This document shows positions 35,459-42,448 of a stretch of DNA of 64,000 nucleotides, piece after piece. The position numbers and the translations under genes were made by a program. This DNA is from an uncultured Oscillospiraceae bacterium (lineage in GTDB: Bacteria > Bacillota > Clostridia > Oscillospirales > Oscillospiraceae). Numbering within the stretch: position 1 is the stretch's first letter; the number at the start of each line of letters is the position of its first letter. A model generated the notes under the pieces. The model ran no database searches and was not told where the DNA came from. It was given only the letters and a program-made list of their open reading frames with translations. Location: NCBI GenBank assembly GCA_934565655.1, contig CAKTIE010000004.1:62001-126000 (forward strand). The letters are read 5' to 3'.

Positions 35459-35664
35459 TGACCCACATTTTGACCCATACGGGAAACTTGCCACAAAATG
35501 ATAGAGCCACCCGACGGGAACACAGTTCTCCGCTGGTGGCTCTATGTTTTTACCGAAGTATCCTTTCATTGCTTCCAGCAGTGCAAAACGCAACGATTCT
35601 CATGCCATCGAAAGTTGACCCACACCGGTGCTGGCGGCGGTGCTGACCCACACTGTGACCCACA
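35459..35664 (+). repeat. Five TGACCCACA-type repeats near attR
   Basis: Copies at 35459, 35471 (TGACCCATA), 35616, 35644 and 35656. Two pairs are spaced 12 bp, the same spacing as in the attL-side inverted repeat. Likely integrase arm sites. Confidence 0.75.
35501..35552 (+). terminator. Terminator of the GNAT operon
   Basis: ATAGAGCCACC (35501-35511) pairs with GGTGGCTCTAT (35535-35545), followed by GTTTTTA. Confidence 0.75.
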
Positions 35665-35776
35665 CGGGGAAACGAACGGACGGAGCACATGGAGCAAAGA
35701 GTTTTCGACCTCATCCTTTTTGCGGTAAAAACGCCCGCAAAGCCTTATATACCAACGGCTGGAGGGTATTTTATCA

Positions 35777-35822
35777 CTTGGTAAGGATGAGGTCGGCGGT
35801 TCGAATCCGCCCAGCAGCTCCA
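35777..35822 (+). repeat. attR: 46-bp copy of the tRNA-Thr 3' end
   Basis: Identical to 17518-17563, from the anticodon loop to CCA. The 5' half of a tRNA is absent, so it is not a second tRNA gene. Confidence 0.92.
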
Positions 35823-35825
35823 CAC

Positions 35826-35856
35826 AAACCCTGTAACCACAACGGTTACAGGGTTT
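35826..35856. terminator. Bidirectional terminator after attR
   Basis: AAACCCTGTAACC (35826-35838) pairs with GGTTACAGGGTTT (35844-35856). Confidence 0.8.
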
Positions 35857-35889
35857 GCTTTATTTTATCGTTTCTTAGCTTTGTTGGAC

Positions 35890-35910
35890 TTTCCAACAGA
35901 TTTTCCAACA
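35890..35910 (+). repeat. Pair of TTTCCAACA motifs 12 bp apart beside the IME2 integrase tail
   Basis: TTTCCAACA at 35890-35898 and 35902-35910. The spacing equals that of TGACCCACA pairs at the ends of IME1, so these are probably the arm sites of the second integrase. Confidence 0.5.
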
Positions 35911-35918
35911 AGCTATTG

Positions 35919-37232
35919 CTATGTCTGTTTTTGCAGCGTCGCAATGATCAATTTGGCAATGTCCGGATTTTCCTGCAGCAGCCGGTATGCTTGTTCTGCG
36001 GTGTTATCCAGCGGCTTTTCCTGCGGCGTATCAGCCCGTTTCTGGAAGAAATTCGTCTCCACCTTCTCGGCCAACCGGCGGCGCTCCTCATTGTTGGTAT
36101 GGGCATAGAGATCGGTCACCATACGGGACTGGGCATGGCCGGTATCACCCTGCACCGCCTTGATGTTTCCGCCGCCGATTTGCAGCTTCAGCGAAGCGCT
36201 GCAATGCCGCAGACTGTGAAAGACTACTGGCGGCAGCCCTGTGGCATCGGTCAGCTTGCGGAGCAGAAAGGTGACCTGCCTTTCCTCGTAAGGGCGTCCG
36301 TCCTCATGGGCGACGACAAGGTCAAAGTCCTGATAGCCACCGGCCAACATTTTCTTTATTTCCCGCTGTCGGTCTTTCTCCTCCGCCAGTGCCAGCGCTA
36401 CGGTTTTCGGCAGAAACACCTTTCGTATGCAGAGGCCATCCCGCATACGCTGTGCCAGCTCCAACATGGCCTGCCGGGTCTGATGCACCAATTCAACACG
36501 GGAAACACTTTTCTCCTCATAGAGGTGCAGCAGCTCCTGCTGGAAGATCTGGTTCGTCAGTGTGGACTTAATCTGACGGATACCATCTCTATCCAGATAC
36601 GCCTGCCCCGGTGTCGCCGACCACGCCATCATGTGGACGTGGGGATGATTGCCCTCATCGTGAAAGGCTGCGTACCAACGAAAGTCCTCCGGCTTGATGT
36701 TCATAGCGGCGGCGATATCGTTGCGGTGCGCCCGCAGCAATGTCCGCCATGCCGCCGCGTTGTCGTAGCCCAGTCGTGCGGCGTCCTCTCGCTTCAGAGA
36801 AATGATGTGCGCCCACACGTTGCCGGTGTAGTGCTCCAGCTCGTTCATGGCCGCGTCCAATGACACATGATCCGCGTCACCGAACAGACCGTGGCTGCCC
36901 AACCGCTCCGCTCTGGGACGGGTGGCGATGTACTTGGCGTAGCCCTCGCTGGACTGCACACGGTTCCAGTTTTGCTCCAGCGCCAGCGTGATGAAGGACG
37001 AAGCGTTTGCCTTTGTGGGCGCTGCTTTGTAGTCGTCGTACTCCAGCAGCTCTTTTGTATCAGGGAAATCCTTCACCAGCTTTTGGATGAGCTGCTTCTG
37101 CTTGCGTGTAGGCGGACGGTCATCCGGCACGATCTCCACACGCTCACGGGTGGCAATGTATTGCAGATACCCGCTGGCATTTTGCTTACCGCCGCACTTG
37201 ATGTAGGGGCTCTTGACGATCAGCCTTGCCAT
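35919..37232 (-). CDS. Chimeric relaxase-integrase protein
   Basis: A 437-residue open frame. Residues 1-279 are the MobP3 relaxase domain, nearly identical to that of IME1 through AQRMRDGLCI and with the histidine triad HDEGNHPHVHMMAW. Thereafter the sequence switches to a tyrosine recombinase catalytic half (RKVFLPKTVALAL, FHSLRH, GDTGHAQSRMVTDLYAHT). The recombinase part has the His-x-x-Arg, His and Tyr but not the box I Arg or the DNA-binding domains. The frame is intact through the junction. It most likely arose by deletion between the two genes; relaxase activity could survive, recombinase activity should not. Confidence 0.8.
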   Translation of the reverse strand: MARLIVKSPYIKCGGKQNASGYLQYIATRERVEIVPDDRPPTRKQKQLIQKLVKDFPDTKELLEYDDYKAAPTKANASSFITLALEQNWNRVQSSEGYAKYIATRPRAERLGSHGLFGDADHVSLDAAMNELEHYTGNVWAHIISLKREDAARLGYDNAAAWRTLLRAHRNDIAAAMNIKPEDFRWYAAFHDEGNHPHVHMMAWSATPGQAYLDRDGIRQIKSTLTNQIFQQELLHLYEEKSVSRVELVHQTRQAMLELAQRMRDGLCIRKVFLPKTVALALAEEKDRQREIKKMLAGGYQDFDLVVAHEDGRPYEERQVTFLLRKLTDATGLPPVVFHSLRHCSASLKLQIGGGNIKAVQGDTGHAQSRMVTDLYAHTNNEERRRLAEKVETNFFQKRADTPQEKPLDNTAEQAYRLLQENPDIAKLIIATLQKQT

Positions 37233-37702
37233 TCCGCGTTCTCCAACTCACGGAGCTTTTGCTCCAGCCGCAGACGACCATTGGTGTGCCTGACCGCCGT
37301 GACGCTCTTGGCTCGCTCCTGACGGAGCACCGACTCGTCCACGTTGACACTTTGCAGCAGAATGGAGATGGCCATGTCCATCTCGACCGTTTGCTTGTAG
37401 AGGATGGACGCCATGCGATCTTCCAGCAGCTTCAGCCGACCGTCGATGGCGGTCTGTACCGTCTCAAAAGTGCGGCAGCCCTGGCCAGACATTTCCACCC
37501 ACACGCCCATGTCCTCGCGGCCGTTGTAGTGGATGCTGATACATGAAAAGTATTTGCGATCCCGGTAGCCGTGGGCGCCTTTGATCTCCTGCCACGGACA
37601 TTGAGAGAGGCCCAGCGCCGATATTAAATCTTCCGGAGTATGTACCTTTGATGTAAAAGACAGCCAGTCATACAGTACAATGTTTTCTTTTGCACCATCC
37701 AC
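37220..37702 (-). CDS. Chimeric Rep_trans-MobC protein
   Basis: A 160-residue open frame. Residues 1-81 (VLYDWLSFTSKVHTPEDLIS, YRDRKYFSCISIHYNG, MSGQGCRTFE) match the N-terminus of Rep_trans rolling-circle initiation factors as in Tn916-type elements. From QTAIDGRLKL on it is the C-terminal half of the IME1 MobC protein. The Rep catalytic Tyr region and the MobC ribbon-helix-helix are both lost, so neither function is likely. GTG start at 37702; it overlaps the relaxase chimera by 13 bp, as intact mobC does in IME1. Confidence 0.75.
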   Translation of the reverse strand: MDGAKENIVLYDWLSFTSKVHTPEDLISALGLSQCPWQEIKGAHGYRDRKYFSCISIHYNGREDMGVWVEMSGQGCRTFETVQTAIDGRLKLLEDRMASILYKQTVEMDMAISILLQSVNVDESVLRQERAKSVTAVRHTNGRLRLEQKLRELENAEWQG

Positions 37703-37736
37703 AAAACGCCCCCCTTTTGGCTATCTTTGTAGGTAG

Positions 37737-37798
37737 TGCCCCCCCCCTGTTAGCGGGGGGGGGGCACACCGGGAGGAGCGACCTCCCGGTGCTTTTTG
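37737..37798. repeat. Two GC hairpins, one a G/C homopolymer stem
   Basis: TGC plus a run of C (37737-37747) pairs with a run of ten G plus CA (37755-37766). A second stem CACCGGGAGG/CCTCCCGGTG follows at about 37767-37793 with CTTTTT behind it. The second is terminator-like on the plus strand though no plus gene precedes it; together they resemble a replication-origin structure next to a rep gene. Confidence 0.5.
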
Positions 37799-37812
37799 CG
37801 AATTACGAGGGG

Positions 37813-38076
37813 TTACGCCTTGTCTGCGGGAACCATGTAGGAAATCTTCTTTTTGCTGTCAAAGAAGCATTTTACCTTCATGCCGACCTTAATGTCTTTG
37901 AACACATCAGGACTGACACAACCATACTTCACAGCCTTCTGGCCGCTGAAATGATAGTCGTTGTTTTCCTCGCCGCCGAAGGCCTCCAGCATGAACACGT
38001 TGCAGTAGTTCTGCATATTGCCCTCGTTATTCTGGAACCGCCCATAATTGAAGCCTACAAACGTCTTTTCTTCCAT
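37813..38076 (-). CDS. 87-residue protein associated with element rep genes
   Basis: An 87-residue soluble protein (MEEKTFVGFNYGRFQNNEGNMQNYCNVFML...), of a type often found just upstream of Rep_trans genes in clostridial elements. ATG 38076 has GGAGG eight bases upstream. Function unknown, perhaps replication or copy control. It appears intact. Confidence 0.6.
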   Translation of the reverse strand: MEEKTFVGFNYGRFQNNEGNMQNYCNVFMLEAFGGEENNDYHFSGQKAVKYGCVSPDVFKDIKVGMKVKCFFDSKKKISYMVPADKA

Positions 38077-38202
38077 TGGAATTTCCTCCATACTTTTCGG
38101 GCCTTGGTACGACCCTGTAAATAAAATCAGCCCCCGGACCTGCCGGGGACTGTCCAATTACATATTAAAACTCACATCTGTCTGACACGACAAAAAGTGT
38201 GC

Positions 38203-38231
38203 TTGTCAAAAGTGACGCCGGATGGTATAAT
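38203..38231 (+). promoter_or_regulatory. Promoter of larE-larB
   Basis: TTGTCA (38203-38208), exactly 17 bp, TATAAT (38226-38231), 50 bp before the start codon. Confidence 0.75.
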
Positions 38232-38281
38232 CCACTAACACTTATTCGACAGCAGGATCGAAAGCAAAAGGAGTGTATGAG

Positions 38282-39037
38282 ATGAAACTCTCTGAATTTT
38301 TCGCGCAAAACCCCTCCGGCGCTTTGGCGTTCTCCGGGGGTACGGATTCGTCGTTTTTGGCCTGGGCTGCCATGAAATACGGAACCGGCTGGAAGGCCTA
38401 CTATATAAAAACCGCTTTTCAGCCCGCTTTCGAGTTGGAGGACGCCAAAAGGGTGGCTGAGCAGTGCGGGATTCCGCTGAGGATCATTCCTGTGGATGTT
38501 CTGGCGCAGGACGCCGTGACGGCGAATCCCGCCAACCGCTGCTACTTCTGCAAGAGGATCCTGTTTGAACAGGTTTTGAAGCAGGCCGCCAAGGATGGAT
38601 GCAAACTGGTCATTGACGGGACAAACGCCTCTGACGACGCCGGGGATCGTCCGGGCATGCAGGCCCTCCGGGAGCTTGAGGTTCGTTCCCCTCTTCGGGA
38701 AGCCGGCCTGACGAAAGCGGATGTCCAGCGGTTAAGCAGGGAAGCAGGGCTTTTCACATGGGACAAGCCGTCATACGCCTGCCTTGCCACAAGGCTCCCC
38801 ACAGGAACCGTTATCACCAAAGAGGCGCTGGAAAAGGTAGAGCGCGGCGAGCAATTACTGCGGGAAGCGGGCTTCCGGGATATCCGCATCCGGCTCCACG
38901 GCAATGCTGCGGTTCTGCAATTTCCCCAAGAGGATATGGAGCGGGCATGGACGCAGAGAGAGGAGCTTCACAGCATGCTCTCGCCCCTGTTTTCTTTGGC
39001 CGCGATAGATCTGGCGCCACGACTGTCAAAAGACTAA
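38282..39037 (+). CDS. larE: LarE, sulfur transferase for the nickel-pincer cofactor
   Basis: A 251-residue PP-loop enzyme (FSGGTDSSFLAWAA) that adenylylates the cofactor precursor and inserts sulfur. A CYFCK pair (about residues 85-88) and a third Cys in YACLATR are present. LarE proteins with this three-cysteine set are thought to hold an iron-sulfur cluster and act catalytically rather than sacrificing their own cysteine sulfur; assignment here is by motif only. ATG 38282 has AGGAG eight bases upstream. It is followed by larB; larC is not in the window. Confidence 0.88.
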   Translation: MKLSEFFAQNPSGALAFSGGTDSSFLAWAAMKYGTGWKAYYIKTAFQPAFELEDAKRVAEQCGIPLRIIPVDVLAQDAVTANPANRCYFCKRILFEQVLKQAAKDGCKLVIDGTNASDDAGDRPGMQALRELEVRSPLREAGLTKADVQRLSREAGLFTWDKPSYACLATRLPTGTVITKEALEKVERGEQLLREAGFRDIRIRLHGNAAVLQFPQEDMERAWTQREELHSMLSPLFSLAAIDLAPRLSKD

Positions 39038-39055
39038 GCCGGGAGGAAAAAGCAC

Positions 39056-39814
39056 ATGGCAACAAAATACGATCTGCTGTCCACACTGAGAAATGTACAG
39101 TCGGGGGTCATCTCTCCGGAGGAAGCGCTGCTGCAAATGAAACTGGCGCCCTTTGAGGATCTGGGGTATGCGAAGGTGGACTATCACCGTGCTGTCCGGC
39201 AGGGCGCGTCTGAGGTGATCTACGGACAGTCCAAAACGCCGGAGCATATCGCCGGTATTCTGGAAGCGATGCAGCGGCGCGACAGCACCAATATTCTGGT
39301 AACACGAATTGAACAGGAAACCGCGGACTGGCTGGCGGAGCGGTTTCCTCTGCGCTACGAACCGCTGGCAAAGCTGGCGGTGGTTTTGCCGCGTCCCACA
39401 GAGCAGCGGGGCGCGATTGTGGTCATCACCGGAGGTACCAGCGATATCGGCGTGGCCGAGGAGGCCGCTATTACGGCGGAGACGCTGGGCAACCGCGTGA
39501 CGCGGCTCTACGATGTGGGCGTCGCGGGTCTGCACCGGCTCCTCTCCCAGCTGGAGCCCCTGATGAAGGCCCGTGTCGTGGTCGCTGTGGCAGGCATGGA
39601 GGGTGCTCTCGCCAGCGTGGTGGGCGGTCTTGTGGATTGTCCGGTGATCGCGGTGCCCACCAGCGTGGGCTATGGCGCGTCTCTGGGCGGGATCTCGGCG
39701 CTGCTGTCCATGCTGAACTCCTGCGCCAGCGGCGTCAGCGTGGTGAATATCGATAATGGCTTTGGCGCTGGCTTCCTGGCCAGCCGCATCAATCAAATGG
39801 AGGGTGTGGAATAA
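39056..39814 (+). CDS. larB: LarB, nicotinate adenine dinucleotide carboxylase/hydrolase
   Basis: A 252-residue protein. The C-terminal half is a PurE-like (AIRC) domain (VVITGGTSDIGVAEEAAITAETLGNRVTRLYDVGVAG, and GGLVDCPVIAVPTSVGYGAS). LarB carboxylates the pyridinium ring of nicotinate adenine dinucleotide and releases AMP, the first step to the nickel-pincer nucleotide used by lactate-racemase-type enzymes. It starts 18 bp after larE. A LarA-family protein is encoded at the right edge. Confidence 0.9.
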   Translation: MATKYDLLSTLRNVQSGVISPEEALLQMKLAPFEDLGYAKVDYHRAVRQGASEVIYGQSKTPEHIAGILEAMQRRDSTNILVTRIEQETADWLAERFPLRYEPLAKLAVVLPRPTEQRGAIVVITGGTSDIGVAEEAAITAETLGNRVTRLYDVGVAGLHRLLSQLEPLMKARVVVAVAGMEGALASVVGGLVDCPVIAVPTSVGYGASLGGISALLSMLNSCASGVSVVNIDNGFGAGFLASRINQMEGVE

Positions 39815-39850
39815 AGTCACTCCGGCCCACGTGCGGAAACGATCAAAAAG

Positions 39851-39888
39851 CACCGGAGAGGAAGTTTGGCTTCCTCTCCAGTGTTTTT
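39851..39888. terminator. Terminator after larB / behind an integrase relic
   Basis: GGAGAGGAAG (39855-39864) pairs with CTTCCTCTCC (39870-39879), with CAC/GTG outer pairing and GTTTTTA after it. Confidence 0.75.
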
Positions 39889-39902
39889 ATCGTTCGTGGA
39901 GT

Positions 39903-39945
39903 TTACATCACCTGCGCCATGAAGCTGCCCATGGTCTGGGCGGCC
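39903..39945 (-). pseudogene. C-terminal tail of a third integrase
   Basis: The last 14 codons of an integrase gene, reading EAAQTMGSFMAQVM then stop, nearly base-for-base the same as the end of the IME1 integrase (17741-17783). The rest of the gene is absent: unrelated oleate hydratase sequence adjoins. Confidence 0.75.
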
Positions 39946-40690
39946 TCACCCTTCATTTGGCAGGTTTGATGCGATTTGTTGATTTTCCTTCCGCTCGGAA
40001 TAGTACTCCGGCACAGGCGGGATCTGATTGATGGCCTCCACGATCTCGTGCATGGTCTGGGGCAGCTTCAGGGGATTGACCTTCGGCAGGTCGCTGACCT
40101 CGATCTTGTCCTTGCCCAGCAGGGTCTTGAGGGCCACATTGACCATGCGGATGTCGTACTGGCCCTGGAACAGCGGCGTGATGGGGCGGTCGAGGTGCAG
40201 CAGGCGATAGACGGCAATCATGGCCGTGCGGACAGAGGTTTCCACGGTGAACACCACATCGCCCTCCAACTCCACGAACTGGCCGATGAAGGCGAGGTTC
40301 TTGTTGCCGTAAGGAATGACCTCCGGGCGGTCCTTCAGCTTGCGGGGCATGAACTGGCTGGTGATATAGGGCATGACCACGGGGATGGCGGTGATATGGG
40401 GCATGATCTCGTCGATCTTGTCCTCCAAACCGCAGTAATACAGAAACTCATGCATGATCTCCTGACCGGAGCACTCCGTCATGGGCTTCTTCGCATAGGT
40501 GCCGCAGTTATTGGCGTGCAGGCCGTAGAACCACATGAACTGGACATTTTCCGGCTGATCGGGCGCCACAGGCTGCAGGGGCACGTTGTAGTTGATGAAC
40601 CACGGCGCGTCCACAAAGGTGGAGCAGCCGCCCTTGCCGGTGGGGTTGCCGGTCTTTCCGGCCAGATAGTCAAAGAACTGGGGATACGCC
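39946..40690 (-). pseudogene. Oleate hydratase (OhyA) fragment
   Basis: A 3' fragment of a flavin-dependent fatty-acid hydratase (myosin-cross-reactive antigen family), reading PQFFDYLAGKTGNPTGKGG, WFINYNVPLQPVAPDQPENV, and ending IPPVPEYYSER. About the first 350-400 residues, including the FAD-binding domain, are missing, so it is non-functional. Its 5' junction falls inside the 3' end of the protease gene, and its 3' junction adjoins the integrase tail. Confidence 0.8.
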
Positions 40691-41524
40691 GGCCTTTTTC
40701 AGATAATGGCCGATCAATGCATACCCGCAGGCATATCCGCCGCAGTATGGCATACCAATGGGCTGACCACCGCGCAGGGACATGATCTCGTCACCGTAAA
40801 GATACGAAGAAAGCGTCTGAAAATTGTCCGTCATCAAGTTTTTCCGGACAAGCGGCTTGATGGTTTCCTGAAGCACCTCCGGTGTCGTTTCACTGACCCA
40901 TTTGCCAACTTTATCCTCGCCAAACATTTTCGCAGCAAATGTTTCTGCCAGTCCCTCCGATACGATCATGTCAGCCAGCGTGATTTGATTGCTCCATTGC
41001 ATAAACTGCCAGCGGACATTATGATTCGTTTCATGTGCCAACGCCACAGGCAGCAGACGGAGCGAGCGTTCATTCGGCACAATGGAACCGATAATATAGC
41101 CGGGAATACCGCCATCGCCGCAGTAGTCTCCTGCCATCACCGTCATAGGACTTTGCGGGTCACTCAGTACGACCGTAAACACATACTCCTGCTTCGGGAG
41201 CTGAATGCCGTGCTGCTCAAAGCCAAGAAGCGTATCACGGATGCTGGCCTCACAGCTTTCCCAAAAGGAATCGCTGCTGATTTTTTCGATCTCTGTCCGG
41301 CGAGCCTCCGTGATCTGTGCCGGGGCATAAAAGCCGCTCATTGCGGCGGCAGAAACCACATCATAGCCGCCCTCCTGCGTTGCCGTCAAGGGAATCCCAA
41401 CACACGCCCACTTAAACTCAAAGGGCTTCATCAGCCTGTTCCGATAGATATTTTCCTTTTCGGCAGGAAGCGCAGTCATCATATCCCGATAAATCCGGTC
41501 AGACCGGATCGCTGTAATTTTCAT
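40670..41524 (-). CDS. DUF2268 putative zinc protease, C-terminally truncated
   Basis: A 284-residue DUF2268 protein. The zinc-binding motif appears as LAHETNHNVRW (HExxH variant), with a downstream Glu in SEGLAETFAAK. The C-terminus (YLKKAGVSPVL) is produced by read-through into oleate hydratase DNA in another frame; the family usually continues a little further, so the last helix is lost. ATG 41524 has GGAGG seven bases upstream. The promoter is of the MerR-activated type; the regulator is not adjacent. Activity may or may not persist. Confidence 0.7.
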   Translation of the reverse strand: MKITAIRSDRIYRDMMTALPAEKENIYRNRLMKPFEFKWACVGIPLTATQEGGYDVVSAAAMSGFYAPAQITEARRTEIEKISSDSFWESCEASIRDTLLGFEQHGIQLPKQEYVFTVVLSDPQSPMTVMAGDYCGDGGIPGYIIGSIVPNERSLRLLPVALAHETNHNVRWQFMQWSNQITLADMIVSEGLAETFAAKMFGEDKVGKWVSETTPEVLQETIKPLVRKNLMTDNFQTLSSYLYGDEIMSLRGGQPIGMPYCGGYACGYALIGHYLKKAGVSPVL

Positions 41525-41566
41525 GGTAAAGCCTCCATTTTGTTTCTCATGTCCGAACACAGCGTT

Positions 41567-41597
41567 ATTATACGCTATGACGTAACGTGAGAGTCAA
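41567..41597 (-). promoter_or_regulatory. MerR-type promoter with 19-bp spacer
   Basis: TTGACT (41597-41592) and TATAAT (41572-41567) on the minus strand are 19 bp apart. The spacer holds the palindromic core CTCACGTTACGTCATAG, as in promoters twisted into activity by MerR-family proteins. Confidence 0.75.
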
Positions 41598-41921
41598 GGC
41601 TTTTATAGTAAAAATTCAAAGTTTTCGTCCATAAGCGATTTGAAAAATCGCGCAGCCGATGGAAGGGGCCCCGCAAAGCCGTGGCTTTGTGGGGAGAGGA
41701 CGAGCGATGAAGTGACTGAGCCTTGCCGCTTTCTTGCCCCGCGTCCTCCGTCCCCGTCGCAAAAAGAATGAGCGGTTTTACTTGCTTTATCTCCGGCTTT
41801 GCCGACGGCGTTGATCTGCTGTTTGCGGAGATTGTCGTAAAGAGAATTGCGAAAATCCGATGATTCCGTCACATTTGTCAAAGGCTCCTCAGCGTTTATC
41901 GCGTATACAAAACAGCAACAA
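41598..41921. other. Stretch without a supported gene
   Basis: Open frames here lack ribosome sites and recognisable protein character. It may be residual mobile-element DNA. Confidence 0.4.
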
Positions 41922-41954
41922 GAGGTCATGCAGTCGTTTCGACTGCATGACCTC
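41922..41954 (-). terminator. 15-bp perfect hairpin
   Basis: GAGGTCATGCAGTCG (41922-41936) pairs perfectly with 41940-41954. On the minus strand a T-rich stretch follows, so it could terminate the truncated operon. Confidence 0.6.
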
Positions 41955-41976
41955 GAATAGGCACGATTCTTTTTTG

Positions 41977-42165
41977 TTACTCCCTATAAGTAGCCATAAT
42001 CGTCTTAAAAAGCTCCTGCGCCGGTGGCGGAGTATAGGTAATGGCGTTCGCCCCAGCCTGAATCGTTGCATGAACCGTTTCATTCGTTTTTCCGCCGGAT
42101 GCAATCAGCGGAGTAGTCGGGTATTTCGCGCGGATTTCTTTTACAACTTCAGGCGTGCGGTACGC
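41977..42165 (-). pseudogene. C-terminal tail of a TIM-barrel protein
   Basis: About 61 codons read TPEVVKEIRAKYPTTPLIA, SGGKTNETVHATIQAGANAI and end IMATYRE. The pattern is the last beta-alpha units of a phosphate-binding TIM barrel. There is no start; the 5' side is cyclo-ligase DNA in another frame. Confidence 0.6.
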
Positions 42166-42393
42166 ACAGCCGTTTGCCGTCCGCCAATATCTGCTCCAGC
42201 AGCGGCCGCGTGTCGATCTCATCAGCCCGTCCCACAAAGGCAAATACCGTGTGGGCGCGGCGGTATTCCTGCGTGTTCAGTACGCGGTGAAGAATAGCGC
42301 TGTCGGACAAACACTTTTCCTCCGGCATCATAGTCCGCTCTGCGCTGCCGGCTCCCGGCGCAGCGCCGCCTTTTGCTGCTGTATCGTATCCAT
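42160..42393 (-). pseudogene. fau: 5-formyltetrahydrofolate cyclo-ligase fragment
   Basis: ATG 42393 with GGAGG upstream begins MDTIQQQKAALRRE, typical of the family, but this frame stops soon after. The family sequence resumes in another frame (PEEKCLSDSAILHRVL, VFAFVGRADEIDTRPLLEQI, DGKRLCVP) and then ends at the junction with the TIM-barrel tail. So there is a frameshift near 42330-42350 and loss of the C-terminal two thirds. It would have been the last gene of the glycine cleavage operon, a sensible place for a folate enzyme. Confidence 0.75.
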
Positions 42394-42448
42394 GAATACC
42401 TCCTGCGAAACAGGCAGAGAAGCGCGGTGCGCTCCTCTGCCTGCTGTG

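Larger units (their letters stand above)
17564..35822. mobile_element. IME1: integrative mobilizable element in tRNA-Thr
   Basis: About 18.3 kb bounded by 46-bp direct repeats. It has tyrosine integrase (left end), excisionase, MobP3-type relaxase, MobC and an HTH protein, but no coupling protein or type IV secretion genes, so it must borrow a helper for transfer. Cargo: a metallophosphoesterase, a kinase/phosphatase/VWA operon and a GNAT-like gene. The cargo from about 25.8 to 35.2 kb is visibly AT-richer than the flanking chromosome. Confidence 0.88.
35823..38160. mobile_element. IME2: collapsed remnant of a second element in tandem
   Basis: Begins at attR of IME1 and contains an integrase tail at the expected left end, a relaxase, MobC and Rep parts and a small rep-associated gene, all in the IME1 gene order but reduced to two chimeric genes. 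Its right attachment site was not found. The right limit is approximate. Confidence 0.6.

Noticed and set aside
35777..35822. A second tRNA-Thr gene
   Set aside because: Only the 3' 46 bases are present; the 5' acceptor strand, D arm and 5' anticodon stem are absent, so it is attR.
17564..35822. Full conjugative element (ICE)
   Set aside because: No coupling protein, VirB4-like ATPase or other type IV secretion gene is present, so it can only be mobilizable.
37767..37798. Terminator of a plus-strand gene
   Set aside because: No plus-strand gene lies upstream; the neighbouring genes run on the minus strand, where no T-tract follows.
41603..41929. 108-residue minus-strand frame
   Set aside because: No ribosome site and no recognisable protein character; I leave it as unassigned DNA.
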